DNA of 64,000 nt from Streptomyces cacaoi. GTDB lineage: Bacteria > Actinomycetota > Actinomycetes > Streptomycetales > Streptomycetaceae. Location of the stretch: NCBI RefSeq assembly GCF_006539165.1, contig NZ_BJMM01000007.1, forward strand, positions 124,001 through 188,000. Direction: 5' to 3'. Within the stretch, counting starts at the first letter, position 1. Every line of letters begins with the position of its first letter. The position numbers and the translations under genes were made by a program. A model generated the notes under the pieces. That model had not been told where the DNA came from. It worked only from the letters and a program-made list of their open reading frames with translations, and made no database searches. Below are positions 1 to 9,099 of the stretch, piece after piece.

Positions 1-1199
1 CCGTCGAACGTGCCGGTGCCCGTCTTCCAGTTGAGGCCGATACCGAAGACGTCCCGGGCCTCCTTCGTCAGGTCGTCGTCCTTGAGCTTCTTCGCCTGCG
101 TGATGAACGCGGTGTTGCAGGAGCGGGCGAAGCTCTGCGAGAACGTGCCGCCCTTGATGTCGAACTTGTCGAGGTTCTGGAACTTCCAGCCGCCGTACGA
201 GGCGTACTTGGGACACGGGTGCGCCCGGCCCGGCGAGGCCAGCCCCTTGTCGAGCAGCATGGCGCTGGTGACGATCTTCATGGTGGAGCCCGGCGCCAGC
301 GAACCGCGCAGCGCGCTGTTGAAGCCGGTGGCCGGGGAGTTGGCGACGGCCAGGATCTCGCCCGTGGACGGCTTGACCGCCACGACCGACGCCTTGGCCT
401 TGCCCTTGACGGCGTCCTCCGCCGCCGACTGCGCCTTCGCGTCGATCGTCGTCTTCAGCTCGCCCGGCTTCGGCCGCGACAGCTGCTTGAGCACCGGCCC
501 CTGCGTCTTGCCCTTGGCGTCGACGATGCGCGTCTGAAGCCCGGCCGAGCCCTCGGTCTTGTCGCCGTAGCGGCGCCCCAGGTCGTCGATGACATCACCG
601 AGAGTGGGGTGTTCGTCCTTGCTCAGCGGGGAGCCGTTGCGGTCCACCGCGCGCACCGGCGGCGTGCCCGCCTTGTCCGTCCGGATGGACTGCCCCTTCT
701 TCAACTGCGGGTGCAGCACGGACGGCTTCCACTCGACGACGGGCTCGCCGCTGCTCTTGTCCCGGACGACATGGAGGGACGAGCCGTAGTTCAGCACGGC
801 CTTCTGCTTGCCGTAGCTGATCCGGGCCGTGAGCGCGAACGGGACGTCCTCGCCCTTGGCCGCCTGGGGCGTGGCATCCACCGAGGCGGCGTGGCCCTTG
901 CTGCGGAAGTCGGCGAGCGCCTTGGCAGCGGCCTCGGAGTCGTCGGTGCGGTCGGCGGCCTTCTTCAGATCGCCGCTCTTCCAGGCGCCGAGGAACTCCT
1001 TGGCACCGCTGCGTACTTCGGAGGCGCTCAGCGGGCCGGTCTTCACCTCGCGCGGTGCCTTGCCGTCGGCGGCGACGCTGCCCTTGGTGTCACCCCCCTC
1101 GTCGTCATTGCCGACGAAGGCCCACACGCCGGCGCCGGTGAGCCCGACGACGGCGGCGGCCACCCCGCCGATGACGGCCATCTTCTGAGAGTCCCGCAT
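1..1199 (-). CDS. Penicillin-binding protein, class B transpeptidase with NTF2-like domain (3' part missing)
   Basis: Reads leftward off the window edge; about 399 residues are visible. Residues 7-30 form one membrane anchor. Residues about 45-160 look like the NTF2-like (MecA_N) domain, followed by a dimerisation region and the start of the transpeptidase domain. The active-site SxxK motif is STMK with Ser305, and the SxN motif is S-C-N with Ser360; the KTG motif would lie beyond the edge. It should cross-link peptidoglycan outside the membrane. The ATG at 1199 begins directly with the membrane anchor. The next gene on this strand, the mannosyltransferase, lies 617 bases upstream, so this gene probably has its own promoter. 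S. coelicolor carries similar PBPs next to pmt, from memory. Confidence 0.93.
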   Translation of the reverse strand, partial: MRDSQKMAVIGGVAAAVVGLTGAGVWAFVGNDDEGGDTKGSVAADGKAPREVKTGPLSASEVRSGAKEFLGAWKSGDLKKAADRTDDSEAAAKALADFRSKGHAASVDATPQAAKGEDVPFALTARISYGKQKAVLNYGSSLHVVRDKSSGEPVVEWKPSVLHPQLKKGQSIRTDKAGTPPVRAVDRNGSPLSKDEHPTLGDVIDDLGRRYGDKTEGSAGLQTRIVDAKGKTQGPVLKQLSRPKPGELKTTIDAKAQSAAEDAVKGKAKASVVAVKPSTGEILAVANSPATGFNSALRGSLAPGSTMKIVTSAMLLDKGLASPGRAHPCPKYASYGGWKFQNLDKFDIKGGTFSQSFARSCNTAFITQAKKLKDDDLTKEARDVFGIGLNWKTGTGTFD

Positions 1200-1816
1200 C
1201 CGAAATCTGCCCCTCCACCCAGCCTCGGCCCACGCGCCGAGGTCCTGTTGCGAGGCACCCTAGAGCACGCTCATGACAGATCGTGTGCCGGTATGCCCGC
1301 TTGAACCCGAAAACCGGTCGTGAGGCTTCCCAGGTTCACCGGTTCCGGGAGTTCGGGCCGTCGGAAGGAACCGCTCCGCCTGCCCGGAGGGCAGACGCGC
1401 ACCACGGGCCGTCTGGTTCCAGATCTTTGACCATCTCTGAACCCCAGCCCCCGACTTGCCCGATTCCCCCCGCTCCACACCGACACCCCACACCTCACAC
1501 CCCCCGCAACCACCCCCCGGCCCCCCGTTATTCCCACCCACCGCAACAGGCGCGACGACAACCAGCAGGCACCACGCAGCGGGGGTCTCCTAGAGGGGGC
1601 GAAAGCCCCCCCCGACGCCCGGCCGGCGAGGCCAACGGGGAAAGGGGCGAAGCCCCATAACAGGAGCGAAGCGATGAACAGTCAGCAAGGAACAGCGAAC
1701 GTGAGCCCCACTACGCGATAAGGCAAGAACACGCCCGGTGAGGCAAGCAACACCCGGCAAGGCGAGCACACGAAGGAAGAGCAACCACACCGAGGCAGAG
1801 CCGGCGCAGCGCCCCC
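1200..1816. other. Intergenic region with hairpin cluster
   Basis: This gap holds the PBP promoter region and the 3' trailer of the mannosyltransferase. Bases 1440-1580 on the + strand are C/A-rich with few G. At 1595-1610 GGGGGC-GAAA-GCCCCC forms a perfect 6-bp stem closed by a GNRA tetraloop, and at 1644-1656 GGGGC-GAA-GCCCC forms a second one. Bases 1700-1800 carry loosely repeated GGCAAG/ACACCCGG units. No convincing gene is seen; the hairpins may terminate the minus-strand pmt transcript. Confidence 0.6.
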
Positions 1817-3574
1817 TCAGATCCACGTGTCGAACCACATCCGGTGCCGCCACGCCTCCATCGGAATCGTCTGCCCGGTGTAAATGGGCCAGAAGTAGAT
1901 GAAGTTCCAGATGACGAGCAGTACGACGACCCCGGTACCGACGACACCGACGGTCCGCCGTCTGTCCCCGGTGCCGGGCGGCCCGGCCACCGCCCCCGCC
2001 GCCATGGCCACCGCCAGGCACAGGAACGGCAGGAAGACGACGGCGTAGAAGAGGAAGATGGTGCGCTCCTGGTACATGAACCAGGGCAGGTACCCGGCGG
2101 CGACCCCGCACAGGACGGCCCCGGCACGCCAGTCGCGCCGGAAGAACCACCGGTACAGCACGTAGACGAGGGCCGCGCAGGCCACCCACCACAGCACGGG
2201 CGTGCCGAGCGCCAGCACTTCGCGCGCGCACCCCTCGCGGTCCCGGCAGCCGGCCTGCCCGGCCTCGGGCGACTCGTAGAAGTAGGAGACGGGCCTGCCC
2301 AGGACGAGCCAGCTGAAGGGGTTGGACTGGTAGGTGTGCCCCGAGGTGAGGTTGACGTGGAAGTCGTAGACCTCGGCCTCGTAGTGCCACAGGCTGCGCA
2401 GCGGCCCGGGCAGCCAGCCCCAGGGCCCGCCGGCGCCCTCCTCGGCGGCCCAGTTGCGGAAGTAGCCGCCGGAGGTGGCGAACCAGCCCGTCCAGGAGGC
2501 GACATAGGTGACGAGGGCGACGACCGGCAGCGAGAGGAACGCCCAGTAGGAGTCCTTGCGCAGCATGGCGAGGAAGGGGCGGGAGGCGCCCGCGGTGCGG
2601 CGTGCGCCCATGTCCCACAGCACGGTGAGGATCCCGAACGCGGCGAGCACGTACAGGCCGTTCCACTTGGTGGCGCAGGCGAGGCCGAGGCAGAGCCCGG
2701 CCAGCAGCCGCCAGGGCCGCACGCCCAGGCTCGCGCTGTCCCCGATGTGCGCGTCGGGCGCGAGTTCGCCGTCGTGCGGGCCCGTGCCGTCGCCGTCGGC
2801 GACGAGCGGGGGCAGTTTGCGTGCCAGGAGGGCGCGGGTTCTGTCGCGGTCGACGAGGAGGCAGCCGAAGGCGGCCAGCACCCAGAACATGACGACGAGG
2901 TCGAGCAGCGCGGTGCGGCTCATCACGAAGTGCAGCCCGTCGACGGCCATCAGGGCGCCGGCGAGGCAGCCCAGCAGGGTGGAGCGGAACAGCCGGCGCC
3001 CGATGCGGCAGAGCATCAGCACCGAGAGGGTGCCGAGGAGGGCCGTCATGAACCGCCAGCCGAACGGGTCGAGCCCGAAGGCCCATTCGCCCAGCGCGAT
3101 GATCCATTTCCCGATGGGGGGATGGACGACGTAGGAGCCCTCCGGCGAGAGGGGGATGCGCTGCGGATCGTCCAGGATCCGGGCGTTGGCGTCGTCCGGC
3201 CAGGTGCCCTCGTAGCCGTAGTGCAGCAGCGACCAGGCGTCCTTGGCGTAGTACGTCTCGTCGAATATGACGGCGTGCGGCGAGCCCAGCTGCCAGAACC
3301 GCAGCACCCCGGCCACCAGCGCGACCAGCACGGGACCGCCCCAGGCCGCCCAGCGGGCGAACCGGGCCGCGGTCTCGGGCCGCAGCCCGAACAGGGCCGG
3401 CAGCCGCGGGTCGGGCGTGGGGAACGGCGGCAGCAGCCGGTCGCGGACACCGGGGCGCGGGCGGGGGAGGTACCCGAAGCGGCGCAGGCGGGCCTGCCAG
3501 GTGGTCGGCTGCCGGCTGCCGTCCTGCCGCTGCCGCGTGTCCGTCGCGGTGTCGCTGCTCGTCACGCGGGCCAT
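1817..3574 (-). CDS. pmt: Dolichyl-phosphate-mannose--protein mannosyltransferase (GT39)
   Basis: 585 residues, the usual length for actinobacterial Pmt. It transfers mannose from a polyprenyl-phosphate carrier to Ser/Thr of proteins during Sec export. After about 75 hydrophilic residues there are many membrane segments. The first external loop contains FDETYY, the Asp-Glu pair characteristic of the GT39 catalytic site, near residue 104. Later loops contain the hydrophilic catalytic region, and membrane helices run to the C-terminus. The ATG at 3574 is 59 bases from the divergent rsmI start, so the two share a promoter region. In Streptomyces, Pmt is needed for glycoprotein formation and phage receptor function (family knowledge). 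Confidence 0.92.
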   Translation of the reverse strand: MARVTSSDTATDTRQRQDGSRQPTTWQARLRRFGYLPRPRPGVRDRLLPPFPTPDPRLPALFGLRPETAARFARWAAWGGPVLVALVAGVLRFWQLGSPHAVIFDETYYAKDAWSLLHYGYEGTWPDDANARILDDPQRIPLSPEGSYVVHPPIGKWIIALGEWAFGLDPFGWRFMTALLGTLSVLMLCRIGRRLFRSTLLGCLAGALMAVDGLHFVMSRTALLDLVVMFWVLAAFGCLLVDRDRTRALLARKLPPLVADGDGTGPHDGELAPDAHIGDSASLGVRPWRLLAGLCLGLACATKWNGLYVLAAFGILTVLWDMGARRTAGASRPFLAMLRKDSYWAFLSLPVVALVTYVASWTGWFATSGGYFRNWAAEEGAGGPWGWLPGPLRSLWHYEAEVYDFHVNLTSGHTYQSNPFSWLVLGRPVSYFYESPEAGQAGCRDREGCAREVLALGTPVLWWVACAALVYVLYRWFFRRDWRAGAVLCGVAAGYLPWFMYQERTIFLFYAVVFLPFLCLAVAMAAGAVAGPPGTGDRRRTVGVVGTGVVVLLVIWNFIYFWPIYTGQTIPMEAWRHRMWFDTWI

Positions 3575-3633
3575 CGTAGGGATAGCCGGGGCGCTGTGCT
3601 CGGGCGCGTGGCGGGCGCTGCGAGGATGGGCGG

Positions 3634-4482
3634 GTGACTGGAACGCTCGTGCTCGCCGGGACCCCGATCGGCGACCCCTTGGACGCCCCGCCCCGGCTGG
3701 CCGCCGAACTGGCCGCGGCCGATGTCATCGCCGCCGAGGACACCCGGCGGCTGCGCCGGCTGACACGTCAGCTGGAGATCGAGCCGGGCGGCCGGATCGT
3801 CTCGTACTTCGAGGGGAACGAGTCGGCGCGCACACCGGAGCTGGCCGAGGAGCTGGCGGGCGGCGCCCGGGTGGTGCTGGTGACGGACGCGGGCATGCCG
3901 TCCGTCTCGGACCCGGGGTTCCGGCTGGTGGCGGCGGCCGTGGAGCGGGGGGTGCGGATCACGGCGGTGCCGGGCCCCTCGGCGGTGCTGACGGCGCTGG
4001 CGGTCTCGGGCCTGCCGGTGGACCGGTTCTGTTTCGAGGGTTTCCTGCCGCGCAAGCAGGGCGAGCGGCTGGCGCGGCTGCGGGAGGCGGCGCAGGAGCG
4101 GCGCACCCTCGTCTACTTCGAGGCGCCGCACCGGCTGGACGCCACGCTGGCCGCGATGGCGGAGGTGTTCGGCGGCAGCCGGGAGGCCGCCGTCTGCCGG
4201 GAGTTGACCAAGACGTACGAGGAGGTGCGGCGCGGCCCGCTCGACGAGTTGGCCGCGTGGGCGGCCGAGGGGGTGCGCGGGGAGATCACGGTCGTGGTGC
4301 GGGGCGCGGCGCCGCCGGATCCGGGCGCGCTGGGTCCCGCGGATCTCGTCGCCCGGGTCGAGGCCCGCGAGGAGGCCGGTGAGCGGCGCAAGGAGGCGAT
4401 CGCCGCGGTGGCGCGCGAGACGGGCGTTCCCAAACGTGAGGTCTTCGACGCGGTCGTGGCGCGGAAGCACGCGAAGCCGTGA
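3634..4482 (+). CDS. rsmI: 16S rRNA (cytidine-1402-2'-O)-methyltransferase
   Basis: 282 residues, the normal size for RsmI. It uses S-adenosylmethionine to 2'-O-methylate C1402 in the decoding centre of 16S rRNA. The N-terminus LVLAGTPIGDPLD is the signature tetrapyrrole-methylase-fold opening; AAEDTRRLRRL, VTDAGMPSVSDPG and VPGPSAVLTAL are conserved RsmI blocks, and the C-terminus carries the small helical domain. The GTG at 3634 is chosen because the protein begins exactly at the first strand of the fold. It is divergent from pmt. A hairpin at 4503-4522 follows the stop. Confidence 0.95.
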   Translation: MTGTLVLAGTPIGDPLDAPPRLAAELAAADVIAAEDTRRLRRLTRQLEIEPGGRIVSYFEGNESARTPELAEELAGGARVVLVTDAGMPSVSDPGFRLVAAAVERGVRITAVPGPSAVLTALAVSGLPVDRFCFEGFLPRKQGERLARLREAAQERRTLVYFEAPHRLDATLAAMAEVFGGSREAAVCRELTKTYEEVRRGPLDELAAWAAEGVRGEITVVVRGAAPPDPGALGPADLVARVEAREEAGERRKEAIAAVARETGVPKREVFDAVVARKHAKP

Positions 4483-4502
4483 CCGGGGGGCCGCCCGGTG
4501 CA

Positions 4503-4522
4503 CGGCCGGTTGTTCCCGGCCG
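4503..4522 (+). terminator. Hairpin downstream of rsmI
   Basis: CGGCCGG and CCGGCCG form a perfect 7-bp stem with a 6-base loop, 20 bases after the rsmI stop. No U-run follows, as is common in high-GC actinobacteria. Confidence 0.5.
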
Positions 4523-4687
4523 CGGGTAAAAACCTTGCGCGCCGGGGCAAAGAGAACTCCTCGCGGCGACCGGGTTTTCTGACGCCGGAACAAAATCTGC
4601 GCCAATAGAGGGGCAGAGCTGCTGCATTTCTCTCCGACCGGGAGTCCACTGGGAGGCGGGCGTCACCGCCCGGAGAGAGGAGTTGCC

Positions 4688-4981
4688 ATGAAGCACGACG
4701 TCAGCGGCGCACACACCACCGCGGCCCGGACCACGGACCGGACCGCGCACGAGGCGTACTCCTTTGCCTGCATGAAGTGCGGTCACGGTTGGGAGCAGGA
4801 ATACGAAATACGCCACCTCGAATATGCCGACGGGCGGCCGCTGATCGCCTATTACGCCGACGGCGAGCGCGTTCCTTCACCGCTCACCCGGCCCACCTGC
4901 CGCAATTGCGAGGGGCATCTCGTGCGCATCATGCGTTCCGGCCGGGTTTCCACGGCGGAAGCGGCCCAGTTGCACCACTGA
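4688..4981 (+). CDS. Small zinc-ribbon protein
   Basis: 97 residues. A CxxCGHGW knuckle near residues 29-35 and a second CxxC (CRNC) near 73-76 could bind one Zn2+ in a ribbon fold. The rest is polar with no signal or membrane segment. The ATG at 4688 is preceded by a strong GAGAGGAG ribosome site. It resembles short conserved Streptomyces proteins of unknown role. It lies alone between rsmI and tatD in the same direction, with over 90 bases before tatD. The function is unknown; a nucleic-acid or protein-binding zinc ribbon is the only supportable description. Confidence 0.8.
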   Translation: MKHDVSGAHTTAARTTDRTAHEAYSFACMKCGHGWEQEYEIRHLEYADGRPLIAYYADGERVPSPLTRPTCRNCEGHLVRIMRSGRVSTAEAAQLHH

Positions 4982-5078
4982 GTATTTCCCCGGGCATCCG
5001 GGCGGCGTTTTCCGGACGGGTGCGGACGCCGGACGGCCGACCGGAGCGGGCCGCCGGGGCCGCATTATCATCGCGGGC

Positions 5079-5954
5079 ATGTCCACCCCCTCCGCCGACT
5101 CCCCGTCCGCAGCCCGCTCCAAGCCGCGAGCAGAGCAGGAGCCGCCCCCGCTGCCCGAGCCCCTCGCGGTGCCCGTCGCCGACTCGCACACCCATCTGGA
5201 CATGCAGGTGCCGTCCGTCGCCGAGGCCCTCCGCGACGCGGCCTCGGTCGGTGTGACGACGGTGATCCAGGTGGGCTGCGATCTGGAGCGCTCCCGGTGG
5301 GCGGCGGATGTGGCCGCCGACTGGGAGAACGTGTGGGCGGCCGTCGCGCTGCACCCCAACGAGGCGCCCCGGCTGGCGGCCGAGGAGGGTGAGGAGGCGC
5401 TGGACGAGGCGCTCGCCGGTATCGAGAAGCTGGCGGCGCTGCCCCAGGTGCTCGCCGTCGGCGAGACGGGCCTCGACCACTTCCGCACCGGCGAGGAGGG
5501 AAAGGCGGCCCAACAGCGCTCCTTCCGGGCGCACATCGCGCTCGCCAAGCGGCTGAACAAGGCGCTCGTCATCCACGACCGGGACGCGCACGCCGATGTG
5601 CTGCGCATCCTGGACGAGGAGGGCGCCCCCGAACGCACCGTCTTCCACTGCTACTCGGGCGACGCGGAGATGGCGCGGCACTGCGCCGAGCGCGGCTGGT
5701 TCATGTCCTTCGCGGGGAACGTCACGTTCAAGAACGCGCAGCCGCTGCGGGACGCGCTGGCCGTCGCCCCGCCGGAGCTGGTCCTCGTCGAGACGGACGC
5801 GCCGTTCCTCACACCGTCGCCGTACCGGGGGCGGCCCAACGCGCCCTACCTCGTTCCGGTCACGCTGCGGGCCATGGCGGAGACGAAGGGCATGACGGAG
5901 GAGACCCTCGCCCGGCACGTCGCGGCCAACACCGCCCGCGCCTTCGGGTACTGA
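5079..5954 (+). CDS. tatD: TatD family metal-dependent deoxyribonuclease
   Basis: 291 residues with the TatD TIM-barrel motifs in order: DSHTHLD (HxH metal ligands, near residue 34), AVGETGLDHF with the bridging Glu, VIHDRDAH, FHCYSGD and ETDAPFLTP with the final Asp. It should be a cytoplasmic 3'-5' exonuclease or DNA-repair hydrolase. The N-terminal 30 residues are a Pro/Ser/Glu extension not usual for TatD. The ATG at 5079 has TATCAT 8 bases upstream, so the transcript may be nearly leaderless. A strong palindromic terminator follows at 5962-5987. Confidence 0.95.
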   Translation: MSTPSADSPSAARSKPRAEQEPPPLPEPLAVPVADSHTHLDMQVPSVAEALRDAASVGVTTVIQVGCDLERSRWAADVAADWENVWAAVALHPNEAPRLAAEEGEEALDEALAGIEKLAALPQVLAVGETGLDHFRTGEEGKAAQQRSFRAHIALAKRLNKALVIHDRDAHADVLRILDEEGAPERTVFHCYSGDAEMARHCAERGWFMSFAGNVTFKNAQPLRDALAVAPPELVLVETDAPFLTPSPYRGRPNAPYLVPVTLRAMAETKGMTEETLARHVAANTARAFGY

Positions 5955-5961
5955 TTCCACC

Positions 5962-5987
5962 GGCCCGGGGCCGCGCGGCCCCGGGCC
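5962..5987. terminator. 26-bp perfect palindrome after tatD
   Basis: Two 13-base arms (GGCCCGGGGCCGC and its complement) without spacer, starting 8 bases after the tatD stop. It probably ends the tatD transcript and insulates the following rpf gene. Confidence 0.7.
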
Positions 5988-6133
5988 CGAACACCCGAAC
6001 ACCCGGCCACACGGCCGCGGTTCACGACACAGGGTGACCGCCCGACTTTGGATGGTGACGACGGCTCCGCTACAGTCCGCGCCCGCCGGGCCTGTCCGAC
6101 AGGCTCCCACCGGCCGGACCCTTGGAGCGCGCC

Positions 6134-8011
6134 GTGAGCCAGACCCCCACCCTGCCGTACGCCCCGCACGCCTCCTGGGCACAGCGGCCGGGGGACCACG
6201 CACCGGCGCACGAGCCCGTACAGCAGTGGGAGCCCGTACAGCAGTGGCCGGAGGCGTGGGCACAGGAGTGGGGGCGACAGCCGACGCAGTCGTGGTCGTG
6301 GGAGGACGTACGGCCGCCGGAAGAACCCTGGACGCAGCAGTCGGCCCAGCAGTCGGCACAGCAGTCGACGCAGCACGTGCCCCTGCAATCGGCCCAGCAG
6401 CCCACTCGGCAACTCACACAGCAGTGGACGCAGCAGGGGACGCCTCAGGGGGCAGCGCACTGGGCACAGCAGGGGACGCATCAGGGGACACAGCAGGGGA
6501 CACAGCAGTGGGCGCAGTCTCCGGCGCATTCCTGGGCGCGGACCGGGGAGCTGGAACCCGCTCAGCTGTGGTCGCCGTGGTCGCCGTCCGCTGCTGAAGC
6601 CGGGGACGGCGCGGGGCAGTCGGCCGGGCACCGGCTGCGGCCCGGCCCCGCGGAGACGCCGGAGCCCACCATTCCGCTCCCCCGGTTCGACGTCCCTCCC
6701 GTCTGCCCTCCCACCGTGTCCCTGGACACGTCTCCCGTCGCGTCTCCCGTCGTGTCCCCGGGCGCACCCGAGGGCCCGTGCGGGCCCGCGCCCGTTCCCG
6801 TGCCGTACGCGGTGGGCGGGGCGTACGTGCTGCCGCACACGCCTGCCGGCCACCCGACCGCCGGCCGGGCCCACCGTCGCGCGGGCGGCGCACGCCGGGC
6901 CGGGACGCAGAGCCAGGGAGGGGAGGCGTGGCGGCGGCTGGTCCCGCAGGCCGCGGTGGTGGCGGTGCTGGCGGGCGGGACGTCCGCGTTCGTCGCGCAC
7001 GACAAGGCCGTCGAGCTGGACGTCGACGGACAGCGGCACAGCCTGCACACGTTCGCGGGCAGCGTCTCCCAACTGCTCGCGGACGAGGGCGTACGGCCGG
7101 GCGGGCACGACGCCGTCGAGCCGGGCCGCGACGCGCGGCTGGCACACGGCGACACGGTGACCGTCCGCTCCGGCCGGCCCCTCCGGCTCACCCTGGACGG
7201 CCGGGTCCACCGGGTGTGGACGACGGCGGGGACGGTGGGCGGCGCCCTGCGCGAGCTGGGGGTGCGCGCCGCGGGCGCGCGGATCTCGGCCCCGCTCACG
7301 GCGCGGGTCCCGCGCTCAGGGCGCGAGCTGGAGGTGTGGACGGAACGCACCGTCGGCGTCCTGGCCGACGGGCGCGAGCGGCGGGTGCGGACCACCGCGG
7401 AGACGGTCGGGGAGCTGCTGCGCGCGGCCGGGGTGCGGCTGCGCGGCGAGGACACGGCGTCCGTGCCGCTGGACAGCTTTCCGCGCGAGGGGCAGACGGT
7501 CACCGTCATGCGGATCACCGGCGGCGAGCAGGTCCGCGAGGAACACATCCCGTTCACCACCGTCCACCGCGAGGACCCGCGGCTGCGCAAGGGCACCCAG
7601 GTGATCGCGCAGCGCGGCAGGCCGGGGCTGCGGCGGATCACCTACGCGCTGCGGACCGTCAACGGCGTGCGGATGAAGCCGCGGCGCACCGGTGCCGAGG
7701 TGCTGCGCGAGCCCCGTACCCAGGTGGTGCGGGTCGGCACCCGCACCGGGCCGCCCCCGGTCGCGGGCGCCGAGGGGCTCGACTGGTCCGCGCTGGCCCG
7801 CTGCGAGTCGGGCGGCCGCCCCGACGCCGTCGACTCCTCCGGCACCTACGGCGGCCTCTACCAGTTCGACGCCCGCACCTGGCGCGGGCTCGGCGGGAGC
7901 GGCCGCCCGCAGGACGCCCCGGCCGCCGAGCAGACGTACCGCGCGAAGAAGCTGTACGTCGCACGGGGGGCGAGCCCGTGGCCGGTGTGCGGCCGTAAAC
8001 TGTCGCGGTGA
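6134..8011 (+). CDS. Resuscitation-promoting factor, DUF348/G5/transglycosylase-like
   Basis: About 625 residues. The C-terminal ~75 residues are the Rpf transglycosylase-like domain ([13 protein letters not shown] with the catalytic Glu, ending in PWPVCG). Before it lie repeated DUF348 units, each near a TVTV-type strand, and a G5 domain (about 475-550). A single hydrophobic segment ([17 protein letters not shown]) sits near residue 280. This is the RpfB layout: a membrane-anchored muralytic enzyme that cleaves peptidoglycan to aid spore germination and regrowth. The first ~260 residues before the anchor are odd, being a Gln/Trp/Thr-rich tandem-repeat tract. GTG 6134 is chosen for GGAG 6 bases upstream; TTG 6122 is possible. 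The stop overlaps the ksgA start by 4 bases. Confidence 0.9.
   Translation: MSQTPTLPYAPHASWAQRPGDHAPAHEPVQQWEPVQQWPEAWAQEWGRQPTQSWSWEDVRPPEEPWTQQSAQQSAQQSTQHVPLQSAQQPTRQLTQQWTQQGTPQGAAHWAQQGTHQGTQQGTQQWAQSPAHSWARTGELEPAQLWSPWSPSAAEAGDGAGQSAGHRLRPGPAETPEPTIPLPRFDVPPVCPPTVSLDTSPVASPVVSPGAPEGPCGPAPVPVPYAVGGAYVLPHTPAGHPTAGRAHRRAGGARRAGTQSQGGEAWRRLVPQAAVVAVLAGGTSAFVAHDKAVELDVDGQRHSLHTFAGSVSQLLADEGVRPGGHDAVEPGRDARLAHGDTVTVRSGRPLRLTLDGRVHRVWTTAGTVGGALRELGVRAAGARISAPLTARVPRSGRELEVWTERTVGVLADGRERRVRTTAETVGELLRAAGVRLRGEDTASVPLDSFPREGQTVTVMRITGGEQVREEHIPFTTVHREDPRLRKGTQVIAQRGRPGLRRITYALRTVNGVRMKPRRTGAEVLREPRTQVVRVGTRTGPPPVAGAEGLDWSALARCESGGRPDAVDSSGTYGGLYQFDARTWRGLGGSGRPQDAPAAEQTYRAKKLYVARGASPWPVCGRKLSR
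6212..6510 (+). repeat. CAGCAG-rich tandem repeats inside the rpf N-terminus
   Basis: A perfect 18-bp tandem pair lies at 6212-6229 and 6230-6247 (encoding EPVQQW twice). It is followed by further CAGCAG-containing units encoding [11 protein letters not shown] and [13 protein letters not shown]. This is a Gln-rich, probably slippage-prone coding repeat tract. Confidence 0.85.
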
Positions 8012-9099
8012 GCGCTGCCCCTTCCCCACCGCACGGCCCCGACGGCCACCCCGGCACCCGTCCCGCACCGGCGGGAGAGGCCGGGTCCGGCACCGCCCCC
8101 GGCGGTGCGGACAACAGCGGCGCGGACAGCGGCGGCGGGGACGGCGGCGCGCTGCTCGGTCCCGCCGAGGTCCGCGAGCTGGCCGCCGCGCTGGGGGTGC
8201 GCCCCACGAAGCAGCGCGGCCAGAACTTCGTCATCGACCCGAACACGGTGCGCCGTATCGTCCGTGCGGCCGGGGTGCGGCCGGACGACGTCGTCGTGGA
8301 GATCGGCCCCGGCCTCGGTTCGCTGACGCTGGCGCTGCTGGAGACGGCCCGCCAGGTGACGGCCGTCGAGATCGACGACGTGCTGGCGGGGGCGCTTCCC
8401 GCGACGGTCGCCGCGCGCCTGCCGGAGCGGGCCGGCCGGTTCACGCTCGTGCACGACGACGCGCTGCGCGTCACCGCGCTGCCGGGCCCGGCGCCGACGG
8501 CGCTCGTCGCCAACCTCCCGTACAACGTGGCCGTTCCGGTCCTGCTGCACATGCTGGCGACGTTCCCCGGCATCGAACGGACGCTGGTGATGGTGCAGTC
8601 GGAGGTCGCCGACCGGCTGGCGGCAGCGCCCGGTTCGAAGGTGTACGGGGTGCCGTCGGTCAAGGCCGCCTGGTACTGCGAGGTGAAGCGGGCCGGCGCG
8701 ATCGGCCGGAACGTCTTCTGGCCCGCGCCGAACGTCGATTCGGGGCTGGTCTCGCTGGTACGCCGCCCGCACCCGCCGCGCACCACCGCTTCCCGCGACG
8801 AGGTCTTCGCCGTCGTGGACGCCGCGTTCGCGCAGCGGCGCAAGACCCTGCGGGCCGCGCTGGCCGGCTGGGCCGGTTCGGGGGCCGCCGCCGAGCAGGC
8901 CCTGCTGGCCGCCGGCGTCTCCCCGCGGGCGCGCGGCGAGTCGCTCACCGTCGAGGAGTTCGCGGCGGTCGCCGAGCACGGCCCCCGGGCCGGTGCCGGC
9001 CCGCGCCCGGAGAAGGAGGCGCCCGGCCCGGCCGGCCGCACGGCCCCGCCGGTCACCGCACACCCAGCACGACAGGACGAGGAGGAGCCCCCCGCGTGA
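8008..9099 (+). CDS. rsmA: 16S rRNA dimethyladenosine transferase RsmA/KsgA
   Basis: 363 residues, longer than the usual ~270-290 because of a ~45-residue Pro/Gly/Ala-rich N-terminal tail and a ~35-residue C-terminal tail. It dimethylates A1518 and A1519 at the 3' end of 16S rRNA. Motifs are GQNFVID, the SAM loop [14 protein letters not shown], and the catalytic NLPYNVAVP. The C-terminal helical domain holds [15 protein letters not shown] 8008 overlaps the rpf stop as GTGA, and its own stop overlaps ispE the same way, so the three genes are probably translationally coupled. Confidence 0.96.
   Translation: MSAAPSPPHGPDGHPGTRPAPAGEAGSGTAPGGADNSGADSGGGDGGALLGPAEVRELAAALGVRPTKQRGQNFVIDPNTVRRIVRAAGVRPDDVVVEIGPGLGSLTLALLETARQVTAVEIDDVLAGALPATVAARLPERAGRFTLVHDDALRVTALPGPAPTALVANLPYNVAVPVLLHMLATFPGIERTLVMVQSEVADRLAAAPGSKVYGVPSVKAAWYCEVKRAGAIGRNVFWPAPNVDSGLVSLVRRPHPPRTTASRDEVFAVVDAAFAQRRKTLRAALAGWAGSGAAAEQALLAAGVSPRARGESLTVEEFAAVAEHGPRAGAGPRPEKEAPGPAGRTAPPVTAHPARQDEEEPPA

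Noticed and set aside
219-1304. Long + strand reading frame opposite the penicillin-binding protein
   Set aside because: It is Arg/Ala/Gly-rich, while the minus-strand frame has SxxK and SxN motifs and a membrane anchor. This is a high-GC antisense shadow.
5955-6133. c-di-AMP (ydaO) riboswitch ahead of rpf
   Set aside because: Known for some Streptomyces rpf genes, but only about 180 bases are available, half taken by the tatD terminator, and I see none of the conserved core.
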